Assembly: GCA_020028375.1 (NCBI GenBank)
Contig: JAHZNX010000183.1
Location: 1 to 5,052, forward strand
Direction of reading: 5' to 3'
Origin: Betaproteobacteria bacterium
Lineage (GTDB): Bacteria > Pseudomonadota > Gammaproteobacteria > Burkholderiales > SG8-41
DNA: 5,052 nucleotides
Each line of letters begins with the position of its first letter. Within the stretch, counting starts at the first letter, position 1. Below, piece after piece: positions 1-4,374 of this stretch. A model generated the notes under the pieces. The model ran no database searches and was not told the origin of the DNA. It saw nothing but the letters and a program-made list of their open reading frames with translations. Both the position numbers and the translations under genes were made by a program.

Positions 1-149
1 TGGCGATGTCGGCGGGCCTCGCGCTCGCGTTCGCCGCAGCCGCGGCGTTCATCGGCTGGAAGGTGCGGCGCGAGGCGAAGGTGCGGCCCTTCGTCGCAAG
101 CTTGACCGAGCTCGAGCGCGACGAGAAAGCGCTGGAGCCGCGCGAATGA
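1..149 (+). CDS. YqjE-like (phage holin superfamily 3_6 / DUF1469) inner-membrane protein, C-terminal part
   Basis: The reading frame enters from the left edge and ends at TGA 147-149, so only about the last 48 residues are visible. They consist of an Ala/Leu/Phe-rich hydrophobic stretch (LALAFAAAAAFIGW), which is the last transmembrane segment, followed by a basic V-R-R-R/K patch and a charged tail with the pattern RPF-x-AS-x-x-ELERDEKAL. This ending resembles YqjE-family proteins, which have two hydrophobic segments and a cytoplasmic tail of the 'EL-x-KDR-x-AL' kind. The stop codon overlaps the next start (ATGA, 146-149), and the next gene is YqjK-like, the usual partner, which strengthens the call. 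Role: small envelope protein of unproven function; in enterobacteria the yqjDEK genes are stress-associated. The fragment is too short to exclude another small membrane protein. Confidence 0.7.
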   Translation, partial: AMSAGLALAFAAAAAFIGWKVRREAKVRPFVASLTELERDEKALEPRE

Positions 150-382
150 GCGCTTTTTTTGAGGCCCTGGCGCGCCGGCGCGAGGCGCTCGTCGAGCGCT
201 CGACCGCGCAGCGCCGCGAACTCACCGAAGCGGTGACGGGCGTGCGGAGCGCCTCCGCCGAGCCCCTGCTCCTCGGCGCCGGAATCGCGGCCACGCTGCT
301 GGCCTCCTCCCCGAAGCTGCGCGCCTGGGTGGTCAGGGGCTGGGCCGTCTACGCTTTCGTCCGGCAGCTTTTCTCCCGATGA
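146..382 (+). CDS. YqjK-like small protein
   Basis: This 78-residue protein starts at ATG 146, overlapping the upstream stop by ATGA. A GGAG at 134-137 lies about 8 bases ahead and could serve as ribosome binding site, and translational coupling is likely. The N-terminal half is highly charged and probably helical (ARRREALVERSTAQRREL). A hydrophobic stretch follows at about residues 40-54 (PLLLGAGIAATLLASS), and the end is basic and aromatic (RGWAVYAFVRQLFSR). This order, an Arg/Glu helix of the 'R-x-x-L-x-x-R-(A/S)-x-x-QR-x-EL' type, then a hydrophobic segment and a W-x-x-x-R-x-L tail, fits the YqjK-like family and its usual length. Its place directly after a YqjE-like gene supports this. 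No biochemical activity is established for the family; association with the inner membrane is inferred from the hydrophobic stretch. Confidence 0.72.
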   Translation: MSAFFEALARRREALVERSTAQRRELTEAVTGVRSASAEPLLLGAGIAATLLASSPKLRAWVVRGWAVYAFVRQLFSR

Positions 383-1512
383 CACAGCCCGACGCGATCG
401 CTGCAGCGCCCGGGACACTGCAGCGGCTCAAGCTCTATTTCGAGCAGCACGAGCGCGAAGTCGCGGTCGTTTTCTTCAGCGGCGGTTTCGGCTTCGACAT
501 CCTGACCGCCGGGAACATCGATTCCTGGCTCACCATCGGCCAGCAGGCGCTCTACCTCCTCGCCATCACCGCGGTGCTGCTGCACATGTTCCTCGAGCAG
601 AGCGCGCCGCCGCCCGTCCTCGCGCAGCTCACCGCGCCGAAGCGCTGGTACTACGAGTACCGCTCCGCGCTCATCCACTTCGCGCTGGGCGCGCTGATGA
701 ACCTTTATGCCATCTTCTTCTTCAAGAGCTCTTCCCTCCTCGTGTCCTTCGGGTTCCTCGCGTTCCTCGTGGTGCTCTTGATCGCCAACGAGTCCCGGCG
801 CTTCAAGGCGCTCGGCATGCACGTCAAGTTCGCGCTGCTCTCGCTATGCTTCCTCGCGTTCTCCGCCGCCTTGACGCCGGTCGTCGCCGGCTCGATCGGC
901 CTCGGCATGTTCCTGCTGTCGATGCTCGTCGGCTGCCTGCCCCCCGTCGCAGCGGCGTGGTGGATCCGCTCGCGCAGGCCCGCGCTATTCCTGCAGGCGC
1001 GGCGGCAAATCCTGCTGCCCCTGGGTTGCGTGCTCGTGGCCTTTCTCGCCTCCTACCTCCTGCGGGTGATCCCGCCGGTGCCGCTCTCCATCCCCTTCAT
1101 CGGCGTCTATCACGGCGTGGAGCGTACCGAGGAAGGCTACCGCCTCGCCCACGAGCGGACCTGGTGGCGCTTCTGGCACAACGGCGACCAGCAGTTCCGC
1201 GCGCAGCCCGACGACAAGGTCTACGTGTACTTCCGCGTCTTCTCGCCCGGGCGCTTCTCCGACGAGGTGCGGATGCGCTGGTACTGGAAGCCCGGGGAGG
1301 GCCGGCGCTGGGCGCTGCAGGACACGATTCCCATCAAGATCGTCGGCGGCCGCAAAGAGGGCTTCCGCGGTTACGGCGTGAAGGCAAACTACCAGCCCGG
1401 GCCCTGGAAGGTCCAGGTGGAAACCACCGACGGCCGCGAGATCGGCCGCGTCTACTTCGAGCTGGAGAACTTTCCCGCGGTGCCGCGCTTGCTGACCACG
1501 GAGCTCGACTGA
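379..1512 (+). CDS. Polytopic membrane protein with C-terminal DUF2914 domain
   Basis: A 377-residue protein. The start ATG 379 overlaps the upstream TGA (ATGA) and no Shine-Dalgarno is visible, so translation probably depends on coupling to the yqjK-like gene. The N-terminal two thirds contain about six to seven hydrophobic segments (roughly residues 28-45, 53-71, 97-115, 119-137, 149-171, 173-195 and 211-232). After a Pro-rich linker (VIPPVPLSIPF) comes a soluble domain of about 130 residues. Its end carries the DUF2914 pattern: VYVYFRVFSP, R-x-RWYW, QDTIPIKIVGGRKEGFRGYGVK, then PGPWKVQVETTDGREIGRVYFEL. This is a small beta-rich domain probably facing the periplasm. Function unknown. The operon context with YqjE/YqjK suggests an envelope role, which is an inference. 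The gene converges on the minus-strand lipoprotein gene; a weak inverted repeat (CTCGCG at 1525-1530, CGCGAG at 1548-1553) lies between them but has no T tract. Confidence 0.88.
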   Translation: MTQPDAIAAAPGTLQRLKLYFEQHEREVAVVFFSGGFGFDILTAGNIDSWLTIGQQALYLLAITAVLLHMFLEQSAPPPVLAQLTAPKRWYYEYRSALIHFALGALMNLYAIFFFKSSSLLVSFGFLAFLVVLLIANESRRFKALGMHVKFALLSLCFLAFSAALTPVVAGSIGLGMFLLSMLVGCLPPVAAAWWIRSRRPALFLQARRQILLPLGCVLVAFLASYLLRVIPPVPLSIPFIGVYHGVERTEEGYRLAHERTWWRFWHNGDQQFRAQPDDKVYVYFRVFSPGRFSDEVRMRWYWKPGEGRRWALQDTIPIKIVGGRKEGFRGYGVKANYQPGPWKVQVETTDGREIGRVYFELENFPAVPRLLTTELD

Positions 1513-1567
1513 CCCAGTCCCATCCTCGCGTAGCGCTCCTTGACCTCCGCGAGAGAGCGACCGCCGC

Positions 1568-1957
1568 CTACGGCTGCACGTTGACGTTCGTCAAGTCGGT
1601 ATCGGCCTGCTTCGTTTCGTTGACAACCGTCAGTTGGAAAGTCAGGGTCACCGCGCTCGCCACAAACGGAGCGATGAACATCGCGACTGCGCTGTTGGCG
1701 CCGCTCAGGGAAACGGGCGGCCCGCCGGTCTGCGCCCACGAAAACGAGTCGATGTTGCCTTCGCTGTCCGATCCGTCGAGCGTCACGAGCGAACCGGATA
1801 CCACGGTCTGATCGGGACCCGCAATTGCGACCGGATCGAACGCCTGACTGCAAAATTGCGCGTCGCCGAAGCATATCGCGACCGACGTGTCGCCACCGCA
1901 TCCGAGCAACGCCGTCAGCGAGAACCACGCGAGCAACCAACGCTTTGCCCGCAACAC
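1568..1957 (-). CDS. Small lipoprotein with a PKD-like domain
   Basis: A 129-residue protein read on the minus strand. The start is taken as GTG at 1957-1955 because a full AGGAGG (1970-1965) stands 7 bases ahead. Residues 1-20 form a lipoprotein signal peptide: basic start (MLRAKRW), hydrophobic core (LLAWFSLTAL) and the lipobox L-L-G-C with lipidated Cys20. The next residues Gly-Gly-Asp place Asp at +4, which does not match the Asp+2 inner-membrane retention signal, so outer-membrane sorting is possible. Two further cysteines (29 and 36) could form a disulfide. Residues about 42-129 make one Ig-like PKD-type domain: P-V-A-x-AGPDQTV-x-SG-x-x-VTLDGS, F-SW-x-QTGGPPVSLSGA, then TLTFQLTVVN and a closing V-N-V-Q. 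Such domains are extracellular and mediate binding; the ligand is unknown. It is short for a PKD protein, which usually carries repeats or an enzyme. It lies just outside the island that begins at 2081. Confidence 0.82.
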   Translation of the reverse strand: MLRAKRWLLAWFSLTALLGCGGDTSVAICFGDAQFCSQAFDPVAIAGPDQTVVSGSLVTLDGSDSEGNIDSFSWAQTGGPPVSLSGANSAVAMFIAPFVASAVTLTFQLTVVNETKQADTDLTNVNVQP

Positions 1958-1964
1958 AACTACT

Positions 1965-1970
1965 CCTCCT
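1965..1970 (-). promoter_or_regulatory. Strong ribosome binding site deciding a GTG start
   Basis: AGGAGG on the minus strand, 7 bases before GTG 1957-1955. There is no upstream ATG in frame that would give a sensible signal peptide, so this site fixes the lipoprotein start. A TTG follows directly (1954-1952) but is less well spaced. Confidence 0.8.
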
Positions 1971-2080
1971 GACCAACCTCGATCGAGCCTTCAGCGCGCG
2001 TTCCTTGCCCTCGGGTGTCTTGGGACTGGTTGCTAGCGCGCCGTGAATTTTGCATTCCCGACAAAAACCTCCGTGAGGAA

Positions 2081-2123
2081 GTGGGTCTGGTTGGATTCGA
2101 ACCAACGACCAAGGGATTATGAG
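2081..2123 (-). pseudogene. Truncated tRNA-Ile2 copy A (3' half, anticodon loop to 3' end)
   Basis: These 43 bp match the intact tRNA gene (4374-4416) base for base. On the minus strand they run from the first base of the anticodon loop (CTCATAA) through the 3' side of the anticodon stem, variable loop, T arm and acceptor 3' strand to the discriminator A and one C. The 5' half, including D arm and acceptor 5' strand, is absent, so no tRNA can form. The exact start at the anticodon loop marks it as an attachment-site scar. It is the outermost copy relative to the intact tRNA and probably represents the original chromosomal 3' end. Confidence 0.88.
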
Positions 2124-2205
2124 CGAAGGTAAACAGTTGTTTTCCTAGCGAACGGGCCCGCCCTCACTCGCCCACGCCCGCCGAAACTGTCCAGATTTGT
2201 CACGT
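2081..2205. repeat. 125-bp att-like direct repeat, copy A
   Basis: Direct repeat of 3519-3643. The first 97 bp (2081-2177) are identical in both copies; the remaining 28 bp differ at 7 positions, and similarity stops after GTCACGT at 2205. It contains the 43-bp tRNA fragment plus an 82-bp arm (2124-2205) that the intact tRNA locus lacks. The arm holds an imperfect 18-bp palindrome (2128-2145, core AAACAGTTGTTT), the palindrome CGGGCCCG (2153-2160) and three CGCCC motifs at 2159, 2169 and 2175. These resemble recombinase or accessory-protein binding arms, but that is inference. Confidence 0.85.
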
Positions 2206-2263
2206 ATAGACTGACGGGACCCTACCCTCGGGTGATGATCGATGACTGATGACTGACGGGAGT
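2206..2263. repeat. Short direct repeats between the att arm and higA1
   Basis: GACTGACGGG occurs at 2209-2218 and again at 2251-2260. Just before the second copy is a 7-bp tandem repeat (GATGACT twice, 2241-2254). The segment follows the stop of higA1 on the minus strand and has no gene and no terminator with a T tract. It looks like slippage-prone spacer DNA; no function is proposed. Confidence 0.5.
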
Positions 2264-2530
2264 TCAGGCCGCCCGCTTCATGCCCTTGCGCGCTTCCTCG
2301 AGATCGTAGTCCGCCTGGAGACCCATCCAGAACTGCTCCGACGTGCCAAAGTGCTTCGCGAGCCGGATCGCGGTATCAGCCGTGATGCCACGCTTGCCAA
2401 GCACGATCTCGTTGACGCGGCGTGGCGGCACGCCAATTGCGCGCGCAATCGCGTTCTGGCTGAGATCCATCGGCTTGAGGAACTCCTCGAGGAGCACCTC
2501 GCCCGGATGAATGTTACGCAGTCGCTTCAT
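2264..2530 (-). CDS. higA: HigA-family antitoxin (orphan; Xre-type HTH, VapI group)
   Basis: An 88-residue antitoxin taken from ATG 2530-2528 (MKRLRNIHPGEVL). An ATG two codons upstream (2536) is possible but sits directly on the GAGGA (2541-2537), which is spaced 6 bases from the chosen start. The N-terminal R-N-I-HPGE-x-L-x-EEFL-x-P motif and the HTH (residues about 23-62: LSQNAIARAIGV, PPRRVNEIVLGKRGITADTAIRL, then the closing FGTSEQFW and LQADYDLE) are typical of HigA antitoxins of the GraA/HigA type, which bind their RelE-fold toxin and repress their own promoter. Its toxin gene directly upstream (2540-2749) is broken, so this is an orphan antitoxin. It is likely transcribed from the promoter ahead of higB2, about 0.9 kb upstream on the same strand, as no promoter of its own is evident. 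It may retain regulatory or anti-toxin activity. Confidence 0.9.
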   Translation of the reverse strand: MKRLRNIHPGEVLLEEFLKPMDLSQNAIARAIGVPPRRVNEIVLGKRGITADTAIRLAKHFGTSEQFWMGLQADYDLEEARKGMKRAA

Positions 2531-2536
2531 TACCAT

Positions 2537-2541
2537 TCCTC
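2537..2541 (-). promoter_or_regulatory. Ribosome binding site deciding the higA1 start
   Basis: GAGGA on the minus strand overlaps the stop codon of the broken higB1 (2542-2540). It abuts ATG 2536 with no spacing but lies 6 bases from ATG 2530, favouring the latter start. Confidence 0.65.
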
Positions 2542-2749
2542 AGTGATAGTCAACGATCTCAACATCGCTTGCCTGACCATTGGCGAAGCGAAAACAGATC
2601 CGCCACTGGTCGTTGATGCGTATGCTGTACTGCCCGGCCCGGTTGCCCTACAGCGCTTCAAGCCAGTTAGCAGGAGGCACGCGCAGGTCGGCGATGATCC
2701 GGGCGTTATTAATCATCCGCAGCTTGCGCCGGGCGATTCTTCGGCCTAC
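2540..2749 (-). pseudogene. Broken higB-type toxin gene: 5' truncated, internal TAG
   Basis: On the minus strand this frame encodes about 69 codons of a RelE-fold HigB toxin. Recognisable blocks are ARRKLRMINNA, ADLRVPPANWLEAL, then GNRAGQYSIRINDQWRICF and the classic C-terminus SDVEIVDYH ending at TGA 2542-2540. A TAG at 2650-2648 interrupts the frame exactly where the family normally has Lys in the LEAL-K-G motif; AAG to TAG is a one-base change. The N-terminal 20-25 residues (start Met and the S-F-x-x-K/D region) are missing: homology fades near 2749, two bases from the stop of higA2, so the 5' end was replaced at that junction. Family members have about 92 residues. No alternative start restores a toxin, so it is judged inactive. 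Confidence 0.85.
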
Positions 2750-2750
2750 T

Positions 2751-3125
2751 TCAAGCCGCCCGCCGCTTGTCAGGCGGCTTGATCAGAGACTCGGCAGGAA
2801 TACCCAGCTTGCCGTGAAGCCGCTGGATCATGGCGAGCGTCAGCGGACGCCTGCGGCTGAGGACTTCGTACACGCGATTGATGCGCCCGATCATCGGCAC
2901 GAGGTCCTTGGGCGTCATTCGCTTCTGCTCCATACGGAACTTGATCGCCTCGACCGGATCGGGCAAGTCGAAGCGATAGTGCTTATTCTCGTACGCCTCG
3001 ACGAGCGTGACCAGCACGTCTAGGCGCTCGCCTTCGGGCGTGTCGGGTTCCGCCGCCATCAATGCCTCGATCTCCTTCAGCGTGGCGCGGTAATCCGCTT
3101 TGGTCTTGATCGGCCTGATTTCCAT
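2751..3125 (-). CDS. higA: HigA antitoxin (COG5499-type, Xre HTH)
   Basis: A 124-residue protein from ATG 3125-3123, with AGAGG (3137-3133) 7 bases ahead. It follows the higB2 stop by 13 bases, giving the toxin-first order typical of higBA. The N-terminal part (residues 1-55: IRPIKTKADYRATLKEIEALM, then AEPDTPEGERLDVLVTLVEAYE) is the helical toxin-neutralising region of this antitoxin group. Residues about 58-108 form the HTH (EAIKFRMEQKRMTPKDLVPMIG, then RVYEVLSRRRPLTLAMI and LHGKLGIPAESLI). The protein would neutralise HigB2 and bind the operator at 3452-3468. The C-terminus ends in a basic KRRAA tail, directly against the higB1 remnant. Assignment rests on family pattern and context. Confidence 0.9.
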   Translation of the reverse strand: MEIRPIKTKADYRATLKEIEALMAAEPDTPEGERLDVLVTLVEAYENKHYRFDLPDPVEAIKFRMEQKRMTPKDLVPMIGRINRVYEVLSRRRPLTLAMIQRLHGKLGIPAESLIKPPDKRRAA

Positions 3126-3138
3126 GTCATCGCCTCTC

Positions 3139-3441
3139 TCAAATGGTCTGCGCGTCTATCCTGTCGTATTGCGCGTGGGTACCTATGAACCGGACGTACA
3201 CGACGCGGTACGGATAATTGATCCAGACCACGATGCGGTACTTGTTGCCGGCGATGTTGAACACCACCCGCCCGTCTCGCAGGATACTGGCGCTGCCGAA
3301 TTCGCGTTTGACCTCGGCGGGCGAGCGCCAGTCCGCTTGGAGCGCATGCCTGTACCACGCCAGCGTCGGTTCCCGCGCGTCCGCATAAGCCGCCTTACCA
3401 GTCCAGAACGCGCGCAACGTGGACAGGGCGATCACGCGCAT
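3139..3441 (-). CDS. higB: HigB-type mRNA interferase toxin (RelE fold)
   Basis: A 100-residue toxin taken from ATG 3441-3439 (MRVIALSTLRAFW), the usual family start. A TTG 18 bases upstream (3459) is in frame but lies inside the promoter. The conserved core is present: W-x-x-P-A-x-V-K-x-x-F-x-SAS (residues 38-52), RVVFNIAGNKYRIVVWINY (58-76) and the C-terminal VYVRFIGTHAQYDRID (81-96). The G-T-H-x-x-Y-D motif is a hallmark of HigB proteins, which cleave mRNA on the ribosome. Length agrees with the family (about 95-105). The antitoxin gene follows after 13 bases. No Shine-Dalgarno precedes the start and the predicted transcription start is within a few bases of the ATG, so the transcript may be leaderless. 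It appears intact. Confidence 0.9.
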   Translation of the reverse strand: MRVIALSTLRAFWTGKAAYADAREPTLAWYRHALQADWRSPAEVKREFGSASILRDGRVVFNIAGNKYRIVVWINYPYRVVYVRFIGTHAQYDRIDAQTI

Positions 3442-3446
3442 GGCGC

Positions 3447-3475
3447 AGTATAGTCCCAAATTGGGACTGGCGCAA
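3447..3475 (-). promoter_or_regulatory. Predicted sigma70 promoter of the higBA cluster
   Basis: On the minus strand, -35 TTGCGC (3475-3470) and -10 TATACT (3452-3447) are separated by 17 bases. The -10 matches five of six consensus bases; the -35 is weak (TTG only). Only 5 bases separate the -10 from ATG 3441, so transcription should start at or next to the start codon. This promoter probably serves higB2, higA2 and higA1. Confidence 0.65.
3452..3468. promoter_or_regulatory. Palindromic operator of higBA
   Basis: AGTCCCAAATTGGGACT: perfect 8-base arms around one central base. It fills the spacer between the -35 and -10 and touches the first base of the -10, so a bound HigA dimer or HigBA complex would block RNA polymerase. 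Toxin-antitoxin operons are known to be autorepressed through such palindromes; binding here is inferred. Confidence 0.75.
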
Positions 3476-3518
3476 GAGCGCGGCTTAGGGGAACACTTCT
3501 AAGTCGTTGATTGCGTAC

Positions 3519-3561
3519 GTGGGTCTGGTTGGATTCGAACCAACGACCAAGGGATTATGAG
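3519..3561 (-). pseudogene. Truncated tRNA-Ile2 copy B (3' half)
   Basis: Identical over 43 bp to the intact tRNA gene and to copy A, again beginning exactly at the anticodon loop and ending one C after the discriminator base. The DNA beyond the 3' end differs from that of the other two copies. No 5' half is present, so it cannot make a tRNA. Confidence 0.88.
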
Positions 3562-3643
3562 CGAAGGTAAACAGTTGTTTTCCTAGCGAACGGGCCCGCC
3601 CTCACTCGCCCACGCTCGCCGACGTCGTCCAAAATTGTCACGT
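3519..3643. repeat. 125-bp att-like direct repeat, copy B
   Basis: Second copy of the 2081-2205 repeat, in the same orientation and 1438 bp away. It keeps the imperfect palindrome (3566-3583), CGGGCCCG (3591-3598) and two of three CGCCC motifs, the third being CGCTC. The terminal GTCACGT (3637-3643) is also conserved. Confidence 0.85.
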
Positions 3644-3700
3644 TTGCGAGGGGAACAGGGCTCCGTCCCCATTTCACCTCAAACGAGGCAACCTGTGTGT

Positions 3701-3714
3701 TACAATGTCTTACA
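3701..3714 (+). promoter_or_regulatory. Possible -10 box and operator of the RHH/PIN operon
   Basis: TACAAT at 3701-3706 matches five of six -10 bases, but no good -35 is found 16-18 bases upstream. TTACA occurs at 3700 and 3710, one helical turn apart. This is the kind of phased direct repeat that ribbon-helix-helix antitoxins often bind. The eight-base palindrome TGCATGCA follows at 3717-3724. Only a candidate control region. Confidence 0.4.
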
Positions 3715-3737
3715 GCTGCATGCAAAGGCACATCCCT

Positions 3738-3953
3738 ATGGGCACCCTGACGATACGCCTCGACGAAAAGCTGGACCGCGAGCTGGCGCGCCTCGCCAAA
3801 CGAACGGGCCGCACCAAGAGCGAGGTCGCGCGCGAGGCGCTGCGCCGGCAGTTGTCGATCCAGCGGTTCCGGGCGCTGCGCCGTGAAGCCATGCCCTACG
3901 CGGCGGCCGCCGGCTATCTCACAGATGAGGACGTGTTTCGCGACGTTTCGTGA
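3738..3953 (+). CDS. Ribbon-helix-helix (CopG/Arc-type) antitoxin
   Basis: A 71-residue protein from ATG 3738, preceded by AAAGG (3724-3728) at 9 bases. An in-frame ATG at 3705 would add 11 residues (MSYSCMQRHIP) but overlaps the probable -10 box and lies outside the family pattern. Residues 3-9 (TLTIRLD) form the DNA-contacting beta strand. Helix 1 (EKLDRELARLAKRTG) and helix 2 (TKSEVAREALRRQL) complete the RHH fold. The C-terminal tail (PYAAAAGYLTDEDVFRDV) is the usual flexible toxin-binding segment. It acts as a dimer, both masking the PIN toxin and repressing its own promoter (known for the family). The stop overlaps the toxin's GTG start (GTGA, 3950-3953), coupling the two proteins. Confidence 0.88.
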   Translation: MGTLTIRLDEKLDRELARLAKRTGRTKSEVAREALRRQLSIQRFRALRREAMPYAAAAGYLTDEDVFRDVS

Positions 3954-4372
3954 GGGTTTTCCCCGACACGAACGTCCTCGCCGCTGCCATCGCCGCCCGT
4001 GGCCTCTGCAGCGAGCTCCTGGAAATCATCATTCACGACCACGAGCTGCTGACATGCCAGGCGGTTCTCGACGAGCTGGAACGCGTCCTCGCTGAGAAGC
4101 TTCGCCTGCCCCCGCCGATTGCCGGCGGCTTTCTTAGCTTGATACGAGCCGAGGGCACAATCATCAAACCGCCGCGCGAGATCCCACCCATCCGGATCAA
4201 GGACGCCGATGACATCCCCATCCTCGCCTGCGCCATCGCCGGCAAAGCGGATGTGTTCGTGACCGGTGACAAGGAATTGCTCAATCTCCGGAAGGCCGAA
4301 GGCTTGGTCGTCGTGTCGCCCCGGGAGCTGTGGCTTCAACTCCTGGGGCCAGAAAGCAGTCCCAGTAGGTAA
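3950..4372 (+). CDS. PIN-domain ribonuclease toxin (COG1569-like, VapC-related)
   Basis: A 140-residue protein starting at GTG 3950, which overlaps the antitoxin stop; the start is fixed by the immediately following VFPDTNVL motif. All four acidic PIN residues are visible: Asp6 (PDTNVL), Glu42 (VLDELERVL), Asp88 (DADDIPILACA) and Asp107 (VTGDKELL). It should therefore be an active Mg2+-dependent ribonuclease; substrates of this subgroup are not established, though several VapC relatives cut tRNA or rRNA. The VVVSPRELW C-terminus is typical of the 'putative toxin, PIN family' group. Length is normal and there is no frameshift. The stop codon lies two bases from the 3' end of the convergent tRNA-Ile2, and no terminator separates them, so its transcript probably runs antisense into the tRNA. 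Confidence 0.9.
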   Translation: MRVFPDTNVLAAAIAARGLCSELLEIIIHDHELLTCQAVLDELERVLAEKLRLPPPIAGGFLSLIRAEGTIIKPPREIPPIRIKDADDIPILACAIAGKADVFVTGDKELLNLRKAEGLVVVSPRELWLQLLGPESSPSR

Positions 4373-4374
4373 AG

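Larger units (their letters stand above)
2081..3518. mobile_element. TA-cassette unit 1: tRNA-Ile2-targeted island carrying two higBA-type modules
   Basis: The unit is bounded on the left by a 43-bp copy of the tRNA-Ile2 3' half (2081-2123) and on the right by a second copy that begins at 3519. Between them are an 82-bp arm shared with unit 2, then higA1, a broken higB1, higA2 and higB2, all on the minus strand. No integrase, transposase or phage gene is present in its 1438 bp. Sequence to the left of 2081 shows no relation to the left flank of the other copies, as expected for an insertion border. What is seen is the repeat structure and cargo. That a tyrosine recombinase inserted it, crossing over in the anticodon loop, is inferred from the known behaviour of such enzymes at tRNA genes. 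Alternative: the relic of a larger island whose other genes were deleted. Confidence 0.65.
3519..4374. mobile_element. TA-cassette unit 2: tRNA-Ile2-targeted island carrying an RHH/PIN module
   Basis: The left border is tRNA fragment copy B (3519-3561) with the shared 82-bp arm; the right border is the 3' end of the intact tRNA-Ile2 at 4374/4375. The only genes inside are the ribbon-helix-helix antitoxin and the PIN toxin, on the plus strand. The toxin stop codon (4370-4372) lies 2 bases from the tRNA 3' discriminator base, so the cargo fills the unit to its edge. Being next to the intact tRNA, this unit should be the more recent of two stacked insertions, each of which would regenerate the tRNA 3' half. 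No recombinase gene is present. Confidence 0.65.

Noticed and set aside
1525..1553. CTCGCG/CGCGAG inverted repeat as terminator between convergent genes
   Set aside because: It has a 6-bp stem with a 17-base loop and no T tract on either strand.
846..1811. Plus-strand open frame of 321 codons
   Set aside because: It lies in another frame of the DUF2914 gene, gives an Arg/Ala/Leu-rich product without domains, and runs antisense over the lipoprotein gene. It is a high-GC shadow.
1452..2105. Minus-strand open frame of 217 codons
   Set aside because: It spans the end of the DUF2914 gene, the lipoprotein gene in another frame and the tRNA fragment. Its product has no recognisable motif.
2648..2650. 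Amber codon read through to make a functional HigB1
   Set aside because: The gene also lacks its 5' end and start codon, so suppression alone could not restore the toxin.
2249..3023. Plus-strand open frames of 177 and 147 codons across the hig cluster
   Set aside because: They are antisense to clear HigA/HigB coding sequence and show no family pattern.
3483..3502. Inverted repeat CTTAG/CTAAG as a terminator or inner att site
   Set aside because: The stem is only 5 bp with a 10-base loop, there is no T run, and no counterpart appears at the end of unit 2.
2081..3643. CRISPR-like array from the 125-bp repeats
   Set aside because: There are only two long copies, separated by 1.3 kb of coding DNA, and no regular spacers.
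3651..3690. GGGGA/TCCCC and CCTC/GAGG inverted repeats after att copy B as REP or terminator
   Set aside because: Stems of 4-5 bp are too short and no second copy exists in the window. A resemblance to GC-rich repeats of REP-associated transposases could not be confirmed.
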